Shown: one piece after another, positions 1 to 9,004 of the stretch
Layout of the letters: every line of letters starts with the position of its first letter
How positions within the stretch are numbered: position 1 is the first letter of the stretch
Origin: Collinsella sp.
GTDB taxonomy: Bacteria; Actinomycetota; Coriobacteriia; Coriobacteriales; Coriobacteriaceae
Length of the DNA stretch: 55,977 bases
Direction: 5' to 3'
Assembly: GCA_019419585.1 (NCBI GenBank)
Contig: DXZQ01000017.1
Span: 1-55,977 of the forward strand
Program-made: the position numbers and the translations under genes
Notes under the pieces: generated by a model
What the model was told of the DNA's origin: nothing
The model's input: only the letters and a program-made list of their open reading frames with translations
The model's database searches: none

Positions 1-15
1 AGCGGGTGGTTCAAA

Positions 16-36
16 GCTGGCCGCTGCGCGGCCAGC
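16..36 (-). terminator. Hairpin after the truncated HAD gene
   Basis: A perfect 9-bp stem with a 3-nt loop (GCTGGCCGC, TGC, GCGGCCAGC) lies 3 bp beyond the stop codon of the minus-strand HAD fragment. On the minus strand it is followed by only a short T run, so it is a weak intrinsic terminator at best. Confidence 0.45.
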
Positions 37-39
37 AGA

Positions 40-354
40 CTAAAGTCTTGAACAATCAAAGCAAATGTCCGGAAACGCCTTGAGCAGTTCCTCAGTGACT
101 TGCGGATCGATGGTCCAGGTCTTGAGCACCTCACCATGGCTGTCGCGCACGATGGATCCATTGGAGCAGCAGGCGTCAAGCGCCAGGCCCGTAAAGCCAT
201 GCTCGCCGATCGGCAACGTCGAGCGTCCAGTCGCGGGAACCACGTGCAGGCCAGCCTCAGTCAGCTCGCGAATGGCACGGCGGATAGTCCCATCTGCCTC
301 GTGCAGGGCGTTCAGCAGCGTACCGTCTAAGTCACTCGCAAACATCTTGATCAT
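40..354 (-). pseudogene. Truncated Cof-type HAD hydrolase
   Basis: The product has the opening of a Cof-type HAD phosphatase: the nucleophile motif DLDGT just after the start and motif II ATGRS about 35 residues later. It stops after about 104 residues, whereas the family usually has 260-280. The cap domain, the motif III lysine and the motif IV acidic pair are missing, so phosphatase activity is not expected. The start chosen is the second of two nearby ATG codons, about 10 nt after an AAGGAG ribosome site; the first lies only 1 nt from the end of the purine run. A hairpin follows the stop. I read it as a remnant, although a nonsense or frameshift mutation near position 40, with the rest of the gene outside the window, cannot be excluded. 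Confidence 0.6.
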
Positions 355-441
355 GGGCATGCCTCTCCTTCGTATGCACGATATTGTAGACGAGAATGGG
401 CGCACCCCAAGGGAGGCACGCCCATCAGGCGAAAGACAACT

Positions 442-780
442 CTATACCGCGGCGGGACCGTGCTCGCCGGTGCGGATGCGGATGACTTCCTCGACCGGCT
501 CGACCCAAATCTTGCCGTCTCCGACGGCGCCGGTGCGGGCGGCATTGCAGATGATGTCGACAATTCCGTCGACATGTTCATCGGCGCAGATGAGGGTGAA
601 CTGCACCTTAGGGATCGTGTTGACAAGCAACTCGTTGCCGCGCACGTACTCCTTCCAGCCATGCTGTGCGCCGCAGCCCTGCACCTGATTGATGGTCATG
701 CCGCGAACATCGGCAGCAAACAGCGCATCTTTGAGAACCTCAAGCTTCTCCTGACGTACGATAGCCGTAATCTTCTTCAT
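442..780 (-). CDS. glnK: P-II nitrogen regulatory protein, T-loop Tyr51 replaced
   Basis: This 112-residue protein matches the P-II (GlnB/GlnK) family along its length, including the C-terminal signature TGAVGDGKIWV and the final RIRTGE. P-II trimers sense ATP/ADP and 2-oxoglutarate and dock on ammonium transporters through the T-loop. In the T-loop (about residues 37-55) the usual RGAEY is RGNELL, so position 51, the tyrosine that is uridylylated or adenylylated in many bacteria, is leucine. Control by T-loop nucleotidylation is therefore not expected; effector binding may persist. The gene lies 18 bp downstream of an amt gene, the usual glnK arrangement, but that amt has lost its middle. 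Confidence 0.93.
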   Translation of the reverse strand: MKKITAIVRQEKLEVLKDALFAADVRGMTINQVQGCGAQHGWKEYVRGNELLVNTIPKVQFTLICADEHVDGIVDIICNAARTGAVGDGKIWVEPVEEVIRIRTGEHGPAAV

Positions 781-798
781 GCCAAATCACTCCCCTTG

Positions 799-1302
799 TT
801 AATCCAAGCCGCTAAACGATGGATATGCGCTTTCGCCGTGCTGGCTCGCGTCCAGGCCCAGCGCCTCGTCGGCCTCGTCCACGCGCAGGCTGCCGTGGAA
901 CAACGCCTTGACCACCGCGGCAATCACCACGTCGAGAAACAGCACGATAACAACCGTCACTACAATGCCCAGGACCTGCGAGACAAGCAGCGACGCGTCG
1001 CCCGTGTAAAACAGACCACCCTTACCGGTCCACGAGAGTTCCGGCACACAGAACAGGCCCGTGAGCGCGCTGCCCATGGCTCGACAAAGCCCGCGCCCGG
1101 CGTGACCACCATAGGCCAGCGAGCAGCCGGCAACAATCCACAGCACACCGACCAGGCCAATGGCGCCAAAGCACATGAGCATGGTGTTGATGACATTTTT
1201 GCGTCTGGACAGGCCGCCATAGAAAAACGCCAGACCCGGTGTCATTAAAAACACGAGCATGGTGCAGATGAGCATAAACGTTGTCGATCCCGTATCGTAC
1301 AT
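799..1302 (-). pseudogene. amt: Ammonium transporter with a large in-frame internal deletion
   Basis: The 167-residue product joins the two ends of an Amt/MEP ammonium channel. Residues 1-66 match the first helices (MTPGLAFFYGGLSRRKN is the family's N-terminal signature). From about residue 75 the sequence resembles the last membrane segments, followed by the conserved cytoplasmic tail LGLDASQHGESAYPSF that contacts P-II proteins. Full-length Amt proteins have about 400 residues, so roughly 230 central residues, including the pore histidines, are absent while the reading frame is kept. It cannot form a normal channel. The start ATG follows AAGGGAGAGCGA; an upstream in-frame start lacks such a site. 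glnK follows 18 bp later. Confidence 0.8.
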
Positions 1303-1500
1303 TCGCTCTCCCTTGGACGCATGAACGTTGTCGGCGCCCATAATGCGGCCGAGGGGCAACTGATGTAGACCAGATACGGGGTTGTTAAACGCTACATTGT
1401 CGAATGGAAACGGCGCCGCAATCTTGGAAACGGCGCAGCAACGGACGCGAAACGAACGGGAAATGCGAGGGCAAGGGAGCCGTGAGCGCGCCCGGCCCGG

Positions 1501-2520
1501 CTAGCGCCGGAACAGCTCGCGAGCGCGGTCGCGAAGGTTGGTGGCTCGGATGACGCCCTCGTAACAGTTAATGCGCAAGCGCGGGAAGGCATTGAAGAAG
1601 CGCAGGTCGCGGCGGCTGAGCGACACGCTCGGCACCGGACGGCTCGCGCGCCTGCCGGCACGGAGACGGGTGAGCGACGGGCGAGGCACGCTCGGCGTGG
1701 CATCGGCGACGCGGCGGGCGGCAAGCGCCAGGCCGTGGGCACCGTCCGAGATAAACGTCGGCATCGAAGCCTTCTCACGCAGAGCATCGAGCGCCGCGTC
1801 GCCCAGCTCCGCCAGCCATGCGTTAACGGCACGGCTGCGGACGTGCGTCTGCGCCACCGAGTCGATCGCCGAATCGGGAATACGCTCGAGCATGGAGTCA
1901 GACGCATCGGCAAGCGACTCATCGATGCGGTCGGCAAGGTCGGCGCGCACACGCTCCAGCTGATCGGACAGGCGGCGCCAGCTCGCCAACGAGCACACCG
2001 CGTCGACCATCATCGCGACCGCGACGATAAAGGCGGACAGCCGCACAATCAGCACCGGCAGATGGCCAAGCAACCCCAGCAATGCCGGCTCCACTAAACG
2101 GCAAATGCACAACGCGCCCAAGCCAAACGCGCAGGCCCAGTACAGGCAGATGCGCCCGTGCAGGTTAAACGGCAGATGCGAATAGTCCCAAAAGCGAGCG
2201 CCCGTTGTTTTTTCCAACAGCACGCCCACGCTGTACTCAATCACGCTGCATACGAGCGCTGCAGCGACAAACTGGCTCGAGGCATCCGGAATCCCGCGCA
2301 ACAGCAGCCAGCAGGCAATGCCGCCCGCGCCATAGATGGGGCAGCACGGCCCCAGCAAAAAGCCACTGTTGGCAAATCGTCCGTGGTTGAGCATGGCGCA
2401 GACTGTCGACTCCCACACCCAGCCGCAAAAACCGTAGAAAGCAAACGAGAGCACCAGCGCCGAGAGCGGACAGGCGGCAAGCGTCGCGCCGCCAAACGCC
2501 ATATCAATCGCGGTCCCCAC
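1501..2520 (-). CDS. CmpB-type (ABC transporter type IV) membrane protein
   Basis: The N-terminal 190 residues look like the putative ABC-transporter type IV family (PF06541): YGFCGWVWES near residue 30, GFLLGPCCPIYGAGG near 55, and FWDYSHLPFNLHGRICLYW near 110, with about five hydrophobic segments. The rest is a charged cytoplasmic tail rich in Arg and Ala, not recognised. The substrate of this family is unknown and no ATPase is adjacent. The start is GTG, 10 nt after AGAGGAG; the next ATG, six codons on, is further from the site. It begins 3 bp after the stop of the HD gene, so the two are probably translationally coupled. Confidence 0.75.
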   Translation of the reverse strand: MGTAIDMAFGGATLAACPLSALVLSFAFYGFCGWVWESTVCAMLNHGRFANSGFLLGPCCPIYGAGGIACWLLLRGIPDASSQFVAAALVCSVIEYSVGVLLEKTTGARFWDYSHLPFNLHGRICLYWACAFGLGALCICRLVEPALLGLLGHLPVLIVRLSAFIVAVAMMVDAVCSLASWRRLSDQLERVRADLADRIDESLADASDSMLERIPDSAIDSVAQTHVRSRAVNAWLAELGDAALDALREKASMPTFISDGAHGLALAARRVADATPSVPRPSLTRLRAGRRASRPVPSVSLSRRDLRFFNAFPRLRINCYEGVIRATNLRDRARELFRR

Positions 2521-2523
2521 CGT

Positions 2524-3060
2524 CTACCCACTCCTCTTTTCGTTCGATTCGCTGCTCATGTCATCGTCCGCCTCGTCCTTGCGCCGCAGACGACCGGCAA
2601 CCGTCTCGCGCAGCGCGCACCATTTATCGGCCAGGCACACAATCCATGCCTCACGACACGTCGGCGGCACCGGCACCAGCGGAAACATATGCCGCACGAT
2701 AATATTCCGCTCGCGCGACGTCAGCTCAAAATCTTCCTCCGCACGCGCCAGGGCAAAAAACGGGTGACGAAAGCCATGCAGTCGATGGCTTGGGTCGGGA
2801 TCGTGCCAGTCATAGAGAAAGTAATCGTGCAGCAGGGCCCCGCGCAGCAGCGACAAGCGGTCGACGGAGATACCGACGCGGCCTAGGCGCTCGGCAAAGG
2901 ACAGGCTTGCCCGCGCCACCGAGGTCACATGCGCATAGACCGTCACGTGGCCATGCTGGATAAACTCACACGTCAGGTCCAAGCGGCCCGCCTGGGCCAG
3001 CTGACGGGCGGCATTGTCGACCTCGCGCGCGATACTCTCGGCACGAACGGTATCGGACAT
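2524..3060 (-). CDS. HD domain protein
   Basis: This 178-residue protein carries an HD-type metal site: an upstream histidine in YAHVTSVA, then LLRGALLHDYFLYDW, with further histidines in HRLHGFRHPFFALA. It resembles small HD phosphohydrolases found beside CmpB-type membrane proteins in Firmicutes and Coriobacteriia; the substrate is unknown. The start ATG follows GGAAGGAGGCCGC, a strong ribosome site; the upstream in-frame start has none. It probably opens a two-gene operon with the downstream membrane protein. Confidence 0.75.
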   Translation of the reverse strand: MSDTVRAESIAREVDNAARQLAQAGRLDLTCEFIQHGHVTVYAHVTSVARASLSFAERLGRVGISVDRLSLLRGALLHDYFLYDWHDPDPSHRLHGFRHPFFALARAEEDFELTSRERNIIVRHMFPLVPVPPTCREAWIVCLADKWCALRETVAGRLRRKDEADDDMSSESNEKRSG

Positions 3061-3288
3061 GCGGCCTCCTTCCAGCGGCTCTCGGCGGCAAGTCGCAGCC
3101 TGCACGCAATGAATAAAATCATCATCGAATTTACTAGTATGGCATCGGACAAAACGTTTTGCCCCGCCAGTTGGCGAATTACCGCGCCGCCGTCACATAT
3201 CAAACGCCAAAATGTGCGAGACTGTCTTGTGCAATTGTGCCGGCCGAGGGAGCGCCGGCGCTCGATTCGCATGGAGTAACCCACAACG

Positions 3289-5070
3289 ATGCTGCTTACG
3301 CAAACGACAACGCCCGAGGACGTCAAGGCTCTTAATCGCGCCGAGCTCCCGCAGCTCTGCGGCGAGATTCGCCACGCCATCCTCGAAAGCTCCGCCGCCG
3401 TCGGCGGGCACGTTGCCCCCAACCTGGGCGTCGTTGAGCTCACGGTTGCGCTTCATCGCGTGTTTAACTCCCCCATCGACAAGATTGTCTTTGATGTTTC
3501 GCACCAGACCTACGCCCACAAGGCGCTGACTGGGCGCGCGTACACTTATATCGACCCGGCACGCTACGGCGAGGCCTCTGGTTTTGCCAATCCTGACGAG
3601 TCCGAGCACGACCTGTTCGCCATGGGCCACACCTCCACGTCGGTGAGCCTGGGCTGCGGCCTAGCGCACGCTCGCGACCTGGCGGGGGATACATACAACG
3701 TCATCACCATCATCGGCGACGGCTCGCTTTCGGGCGGTTTGGCGTTTGAGGGCTTTAACAATGCCGCCGAACTCGATAGCAACCTGATCATCATCGTCAA
3801 CGATAACGACCAGTCCATCGCCGAGAACCACGGTGGCCTCTATCGCAATCTGGCCGAGCTGCGCGCCAGCAACGGCACCTGTGAGCGCAATGTTTTCCGC
3901 GCGATGGGGCTCGACTACCGCTATCTGGACGCCGGTAACGACGTGTTGGCCCTAGTCGACGCGCTGCAGGAACTACGCAATATCGATCATCCCATCGTGC
4001 TGCACGTCTCCACCGCCAAGGGCAAGGGCTTTGAGCCGGCCCAGAACGACCCCGAGCGCTGGCATCACGTAGGCCCCTTTGACATGGCGACCGGCCGAAA
4101 GCTCTGCCCGGGCCATCCGAGCGAGCCTGCGCCGCGCACCTACGCCGACATTACGGGCGAGGCGCTCAGCGCCGCCATCGAGCGCGATCCGCAGGTCGTG
4201 GGCATCACGGCCGCCACGCCCTACATTATGGGCTTTACACCCGAGCTTCGCGCTGCCGCCGGCAAACAGTTCGTCGATGTGGGCATTGCCGAGGAGCACG
4301 CTGTGACCTTTGCCACCGCGCTTGCACGCTCGGACGCCAAGCCAGTCTTTGGTGTGTACGGCACGTTTTTGCAGCGCGCCTACGACGAGCTGTGGCACGA
4401 CCTGTGCCTCAACGACGCCCCGGCAACCATCCTGGTGTTTGGCGCGTCGATCTTTGGCACCACATCCAAGACGCACCTCTCGTTCTTCGATATTTCCATG
4501 CTGGGCGCTCTTCCCAACATGCACTACTTGGCGCCGGCCTGCATGGAGGAATATCTGTCCATGCTGAGCTGGTCGCTCGACCACCGCGAGCATCCCGTGG
4601 CGATCCGCGTACCGGGCATTGGCCTGGTGAGCCGTCCCGACCTTGCGCCCGCCGAAGGCACCGACTACAGCGCCGTTCGCTACAACGTGGTGCGCCAGGG
4701 TCGCGACGTAGCAGTGCTCGCGCTCGGCGATTTCTTTGAGCTGGGCGAGCGCGTGGCAAACCGCTTGGCTGCCGAGTACGGTATCGAGGCCACGCTCGTC
4801 AACCCGCGCTTTGCAACCGAGCTTGACCGTGAGTTCCTCGACAGCCTTGTCGCTGAGCATCGCGTTGTCGTCACCCTCGAGGACGGCATCTTGGACGGTG
4901 GCTGGGGCGAGCGCGTGGCATGTTATCTGGCCTGCACGCCGCTGCGCACGCGCACCTTTGGCATCGCCAAGGGCTTCCCCGACCGCTACGACCCCAACGA
5001 GTTGCTCGCTCAGAACGGCATGACGGTCGAGAACATGGCCGCCGAAGCCGTGAGACTACTCAACGAGTAA
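3289..5070 (+). CDS. dxs: 1-deoxy-D-xylulose-5-phosphate synthase
   Basis: The 593-residue product is a thiamine diphosphate enzyme with the DXS domain order. It would condense pyruvate with glyceraldehyde 3-phosphate at the entry to the MEP isoprenoid pathway. The cofactor motif GDGSLSGGLAFEGFNNA is near residue 142, followed by NDND about 30 residues later. The catalytic glutamate region GIAEEHAVTFA is in the pyrimidine-binding domain near residue 335. The C-terminal domain ends with EDGILDGGWGERV. It is slightly shorter than the usual 610-640 residues and the N-terminus starts close to the conserved region. A GGAG sits about 13 nt before the ATG. It is monocistronic, with a strong terminator after it. 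Confidence 0.88.
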   Translation: MLLTQTTTPEDVKALNRAELPQLCGEIRHAILESSAAVGGHVAPNLGVVELTVALHRVFNSPIDKIVFDVSHQTYAHKALTGRAYTYIDPARYGEASGFANPDESEHDLFAMGHTSTSVSLGCGLAHARDLAGDTYNVITIIGDGSLSGGLAFEGFNNAAELDSNLIIIVNDNDQSIAENHGGLYRNLAELRASNGTCERNVFRAMGLDYRYLDAGNDVLALVDALQELRNIDHPIVLHVSTAKGKGFEPAQNDPERWHHVGPFDMATGRKLCPGHPSEPAPRTYADITGEALSAAIERDPQVVGITAATPYIMGFTPELRAAAGKQFVDVGIAEEHAVTFATALARSDAKPVFGVYGTFLQRAYDELWHDLCLNDAPATILVFGASIFGTTSKTHLSFFDISMLGALPNMHYLAPACMEEYLSMLSWSLDHREHPVAIRVPGIGLVSRPDLAPAEGTDYSAVRYNVVRQGRDVAVLALGDFFELGERVANRLAAEYGIEATLVNPRFATELDREFLDSLVAEHRVVVTLEDGILDGGWGERVACYLACTPLRTRTFGIAKGFPDRYDPNELLAQNGMTVENMAAEAVRLLNE

Positions 5071-5071
5071 G

Positions 5072-5110
5072 AAAACCTCCGCAAGGGAAGCATCCCTGCG
5101 GAGGTTTTTG
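5072..5110 (+). terminator. Intrinsic terminator of dxs
   Basis: AACCTCCGCAAGGGA pairs with TCCCTGCGGAGGTT around a 5-nt loop with a small imperfection, followed by a T run. It begins 1-2 nt after the dxs stop codon. Confidence 0.85.
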
Positions 5111-5127
5111 TTTTCACGACACGATTA

Positions 5128-5343
5128 TCTCAATCTGTAACATCTAGGGCCCGAATTTCCGTCTACCTGTTACAGATTGAGATAAGACATCTTAGTCCCA
5201 GACCTTTGTCTCAATCTGTAACAGATAGGGACCTTTTGGCCGTCCAGGTGTTACAGATTGAGACATTCGAATTCCCCTGAAGAGAAAATCTCAATCTGTA
5301 ACAGTTACTCGGCAAAAATGGCTGCAGATGTTACAGATTGAGA
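5128..5343. repeat. Six-copy array of a 15-bp word in alternating orientation
   Basis: The word TCTCAATCTGTAACA starts at 5128, 5209 and 5289, and its exact reverse complement starts at 5168, 5249 and 5329. Orientation strictly alternates. The five spacers are 25, 26, 25, 25 and 25 nt and unique in sequence. The array can therefore fold as three hairpins, each exactly 55 bp from end to end, with 15-bp stems and 25-nt loops. It sits between the dxs terminator and the promoter of the glutamate-type transporter. A degenerate single copy is at 25531-25542. No protein is encoded. It resembles paired REP elements (BIMEs) in logic but not in any sequence I recognise. Confidence 0.95.
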
Positions 5344-5373
5344 CAAAGCAGCGAGGCAGGCCACCACATCTGC

Positions 5374-5415
5374 AAGAACCACCACAAAGGTGCCTGTCCC
5401 TTTTTGGTAGGTAGA
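5374..5415 (+). repeat. Interspersed hairpin repeat (TGTCCC family), copy 1
   Basis: This is a short element centred on GGTGCCTGTCCCTTTTTGG whose ends (ACCACCACAAA and TTTTTGGTAGGT) partly pair. It shares the CTGTCCC loop with copies at 15173, 17445 (where it is degenerate), 25404, 36567 and 54753. It lies just upstream of the promoter of the ABC transporter operon. Confidence 0.6.
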
Positions 5416-5454
5416 ATAACCCATAAGGTAAGTATGTTTCTGAGTTATTTCGTG

Positions 5455-5484
5455 TTGACCCATTTGAGCGGGATGGGGTATAAC
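5455..5484 (+). promoter_or_regulatory. Sigma70-type promoter of the amino acid ABC operon
   Basis: TTGACC at 5455-5460 and TATAAC at 5479-5484 are separated by 18 bp, 43 bp before the start codon of the substrate-binding protein. The stretch is clearly AT-richer than its surroundings. Confidence 0.6.
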
Positions 5485-5527
5485 TCTACTCAACCGCTAG
5501 GGATTTTATTGAGAAAGGTGTTCTACC

Positions 5528-6523
5528 ATGAGCAAAAACCTCTCCCAGCAGGTCGTTCTCGACCGCCGCGGCTTCGTTGCCGCCACCTTCGCAACCGTCG
5601 CCGGCCTTGGTCTTGCCGGCTGCTCCGACACCAGTGCCGAGGCCGACAAGGGTTCCGCCGCCGGCTCCTCCAAGAGCTCCGAAGATACCGAGGCTTCCAC
5701 CACGCTCGACGCCAAGGCATTCGACAAGCTCGTCGACAACGGCCCCAAGGCCGATGACGATGTCATCGCCGCCAGCACCTGGGCCACGGCCGTCAAGGAC
5801 GCCGGCGTCTTTAAGATCGGTGGCGTTCAGACCTCCACGCTCTTCTCCCTCCTCAACGAGAAAGACGGTCAGACCCGTGGCTTCGATGCCGGCATCGCGC
5901 AGCTTCTGTCCAACTACATCCTAGGCGAGAACAAGATCGAGATCACCCAGGTGACCTCGGACACGCGCGAGTCCGTCCTGCAGAACGGCCAGGTCGACGC
6001 TGTCTTTGCCACCTACACCATCACTGACGAGCGCAAGAAGCTCGTCTCCTTCGCCGGCCCCTACTACTACACCCAGCAGGCTATCCTGGTGCTCGCCGAC
6101 AACGACGACATCAAGGGCGTCGACGACCTGGCCGACAAGAACGTCGCCGTCCAGTCCGGCTCCAACGGCCCCGCCATCCTGGAGGAGTTCGCCCCCAAGG
6201 CCAGCCAGCAGGAGTTCAAGACCGACGAGGAGGCACGTCAGGCACTCCAGCAGGGCCGCGTCGATGCCTACGTCATCGACAACAACATGCAGCAGAGCGC
6301 CCTGGTCCGCGAGCCCGGCAAGTACAAGATTGCCGGCAAGCCCTTCGGCAGCAAGGAGCCCTACGGCATCGGCCTGCCGCTCGATTCCGACGGTGTCGCC
6401 TTTGTCAACGACTTCCTTAAGAAGATCGAGGATGACGGCACCTGGACCGAGCTGTGGCAGATCTGCATTGGCGACCGTACGGGCGACACCAATGTTCCCG
6501 AGCTGCCCGAGATCGGCGCCTAG
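5528..6523 (+). CDS. Amino acid ABC transporter substrate-binding lipoprotein
   Basis: A 331-residue periplasmic-binding-type protein (SBP_bac_3 family) for polar amino acids, most likely glutamate, glutamine or aspartate. The signal peptide ends in the lipobox LAGC with the lipidated cysteine at residue 32; it begins with DRRGFVAAT, a twin-arginine-like motif, so export may be by Tat. A Ser/Asp/Glu-rich linker follows to about residue 60. The binding domain has GFDAGIAQLL, DAVFATYTIT and RKKLVSFAGPYYYTQQ, typical of the family. It heads an operon of SBP, two permeases and an ATPase; a hairpin after it probably lets the binding protein be made in excess. An AAAGGTG ribosome site precedes the ATG. 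Confidence 0.88.
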   Translation: MSKNLSQQVVLDRRGFVAATFATVAGLGLAGCSDTSAEADKGSAAGSSKSSEDTEASTTLDAKAFDKLVDNGPKADDDVIAASTWATAVKDAGVFKIGGVQTSTLFSLLNEKDGQTRGFDAGIAQLLSNYILGENKIEITQVTSDTRESVLQNGQVDAVFATYTITDERKKLVSFAGPYYYTQQAILVLADNDDIKGVDDLADKNVAVQSGSNGPAILEEFAPKASQQEFKTDEEARQALQQGRVDAYVIDNNMQQSALVREPGKYKIAGKPFGSKEPYGIGLPLDSDGVAFVNDFLKKIEDDGTWTELWQICIGDRTGDTNVPELPEIGA

Positions 6524-6611
6524 GCAGCGAGCCTAGTAACGGCCGCTACGAAACCATACGGAAACGCACGATGCGCTTTATTGCGCTAAACTGTTTCCTC
6601 ACTGAGTTGTC

Positions 6612-6641
6612 GGGGCTTCCGTACACACGGGAGCCCCTTTC
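6612..6641 (+). terminator. Intercistronic hairpin between SBP and permease
   Basis: GGGGCTTCCGT pairs with ACGGGAGCCCC (one G-T pair, ACAC loop), followed by TTTCCTT. Placed between the binding-protein and permease genes, it fits a partial terminator or 3' stabiliser that raises SBP over permease levels. Confidence 0.65.
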
Positions 6642-6661
6642 CTTACCGGCGGGAGGTCCGC

Positions 6662-7321
6662 ATGAGTCTCTCCGAGCTCTGGTCGCTCTATGGCCAGAAC
6701 TATATCGACGCGCTGCTAGCAACCTGGGGCATGACGCTTGAGTCGTTTGCCATCGCCATGGTGCTGGCCGTCGCCGTCACCGTGATGCGCGTGTCGCCGC
6801 TCAAGCCGCTGCGCGTCTTTGGCGACCTGTATGTCCAGGTCTTCCGTAACATCCCCGGCATCGCGCTGCTCATTATCGTCGTCTACGCGCTGCCGCCGCT
6901 CAAGGTCGTCCTGCCCTACCGCACCTGCGTCATCGTCGCCACAGTGCTCTTGGGTTCTGCCTTTGGCTCCGAGAACTTTATGAGCGGCATCAACACCGTC
7001 GGTGTCGGCCAGGTGGAAGCCGCCCGCTCGCTGGGCATGAGCTTCAGCCGTATCCTCGCCAAGATCGTGATTCCGCAGGCGCTGCGCTCGAGCGTGCTGC
7101 CCATGACCAACCTCTTTATCGCCGTCATGCTCACCACCGCGCTCGGCAGTCAGGTGCCGCTTAAACCGCAGGAGCTCACCGGCGTGGTGAGCTACATCAA
7201 CACGCGCTCGCTCGGCGGCGTCGCCGCGTTCTTTATCTCGGCGCTCGGCTACCTGGGCACGGCCTTTGTGGTGAGCCACATTGGCAACTATATCGATAAG
7301 AACGTGAGGATCCTCCGATGA
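6662..7321 (+). CDS. Amino acid ABC transporter permease, GluC-like
   Basis: A 219-residue inner-membrane subunit of the His/Glu/Gln permease family with five or six hydrophobic helices. The coupling-helix (EAA) motif is EAARSLGMSFSRILAKIVIPQA near residue 120, where the ATPase docks; only its core is cited here. FRNIPGIALLIIV near residue 60 is typical of the HisM/GluC group. A GGGAGG ribosome site precedes the ATG. Its stop overlaps the next gene's start by 4 bp, so the two permeases are probably coupled in translation and form a heterodimer. Confidence 0.88.
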   Translation: MSLSELWSLYGQNYIDALLATWGMTLESFAIAMVLAVAVTVMRVSPLKPLRVFGDLYVQVFRNIPGIALLIIVVYALPPLKVVLPYRTCVIVATVLLGSAFGSENFMSGINTVGVGQVEAARSLGMSFSRILAKIVIPQALRSSVLPMTNLFIAVMLTTALGSQVPLKPQELTGVVSYINTRSLGGVAAFFISALGYLGTAFVVSHIGNYIDKNVRILR

Positions 7322-8151
7322 GCAAGCACTCCACCTCCGCGCTCACCATGCGCGATGCGCTCTACGAGGCTCCCGGCCCCAAGATGCGCGCCAAGATTCG
7401 CGTCGGCACCGCCATCTCACTTGTTGCCGTGGCCGCGCTCATCGCTCTGGTACTGCAGCGCTTTTATGTGACCGGCCAGCTTTCGGTCCATTACTGGTAC
7501 TTCTTTACGCACCTCACCACCTGGAAGTTCCTGCTTGCCGGTTTTGAGGGCACAGTAAAGGTCGCGCTCACCGCCGGCGCCATCGCGCTGGTACTGGGCT
7601 TAGCCCTCATGCTCGGCCGTACCAGCGACATCAAGTCGCTGCAGCTGGTCTGCCGCGTGCTCACCGATTTCTTCCGTGGCGTGCCGAGCCTGCTGTTCAT
7701 CTACTTCTTCTTTTTGGTGCTGCCCCAGTACAAGATCGCGCTGCCGTCGTTTTGGATGCTCACGCTTCCCGTCGCGCTCGCCGCGGCCGGCGTACTCGCC
7801 GAGATCTTCCGCGCCGGCGTCAATGCCGTGCCGCGCGGCCAGGTCGAGGCCGCCCAGGCGCTCGGTCTCTCCAAAGCTAAAATCACCTTTAAAATCGTCC
7901 TGCCGCAGGCTATTCGGTTTATCATTCCGTCGTTGATTTCGCAGCTTGTGGTCGTCGTCAAAGACACCACCGTCGCCTACGTGGTGAGCTACCCCGACCT
8001 TATGCAAAACGCCCGCGTGCTCATTACCAACTACGACGCCCTCGTGTCGGTCTACCTGGTGATCGCGGTCATCTATATCCTCATCAACGTCGCAATCAAC
8101 AAGGCCGCTGTCTACGTTTCGCACAAGACCGGCGCGACCATCATTCGCTAA
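7318..8151 (+). CDS. Amino acid ABC transporter permease, GluD-like
   Basis: The second permease (277 residues) has a longer N-terminal cytoplasmic extension than its partner, then helices typical of the family: FFRGVPSLLFIYFFFLVLP near 120, the EAA motif region VEAAQALGLSKAKITFK near 177, and VVVVKDTTVAYVVSYPDLM near 205. It overlaps the upstream permease by 4 bp (ATGA). With the SBP, first permease and ATPase it should form an importer for glutamate or related amino acids; a GluABCD-like arrangement is common in Actinobacteria. Confidence 0.88.
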   Translation: MSKHSTSALTMRDALYEAPGPKMRAKIRVGTAISLVAVAALIALVLQRFYVTGQLSVHYWYFFTHLTTWKFLLAGFEGTVKVALTAGAIALVLGLALMLGRTSDIKSLQLVCRVLTDFFRGVPSLLFIYFFFLVLPQYKIALPSFWMLTLPVALAAAGVLAEIFRAGVNAVPRGQVEAAQALGLSKAKITFKIVLPQAIRFIIPSLISQLVVVVKDTTVAYVVSYPDLMQNARVLITNYDALVSVYLVIAVIYILINVAINKAAVYVSHKTGATIIR

Positions 8152-8187
8152 CGATTTACCATTTCGAGTCATAAGGAGCCGAGCACC

Positions 8188-8952
<765 letters not shown>

Positions 8953-9004
8953 CCCAATTGCCATATCCGCTCGCCATGACCATCCAAACTCGAAAGCAAC
9001 ACCT

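Noticed and set aside
2524..3060. Anti-CRISPR or nucleotide-signalling defence HD protein
   Set aside because: Nothing in the neighbourhood supports defence; a small HD hydrolase next to a CmpB-type membrane protein is common.
5128..5343. CRISPR array
   Set aside because: The repeat is only 15 bp, its orientation alternates, and no cas gene is present in 56 kb.
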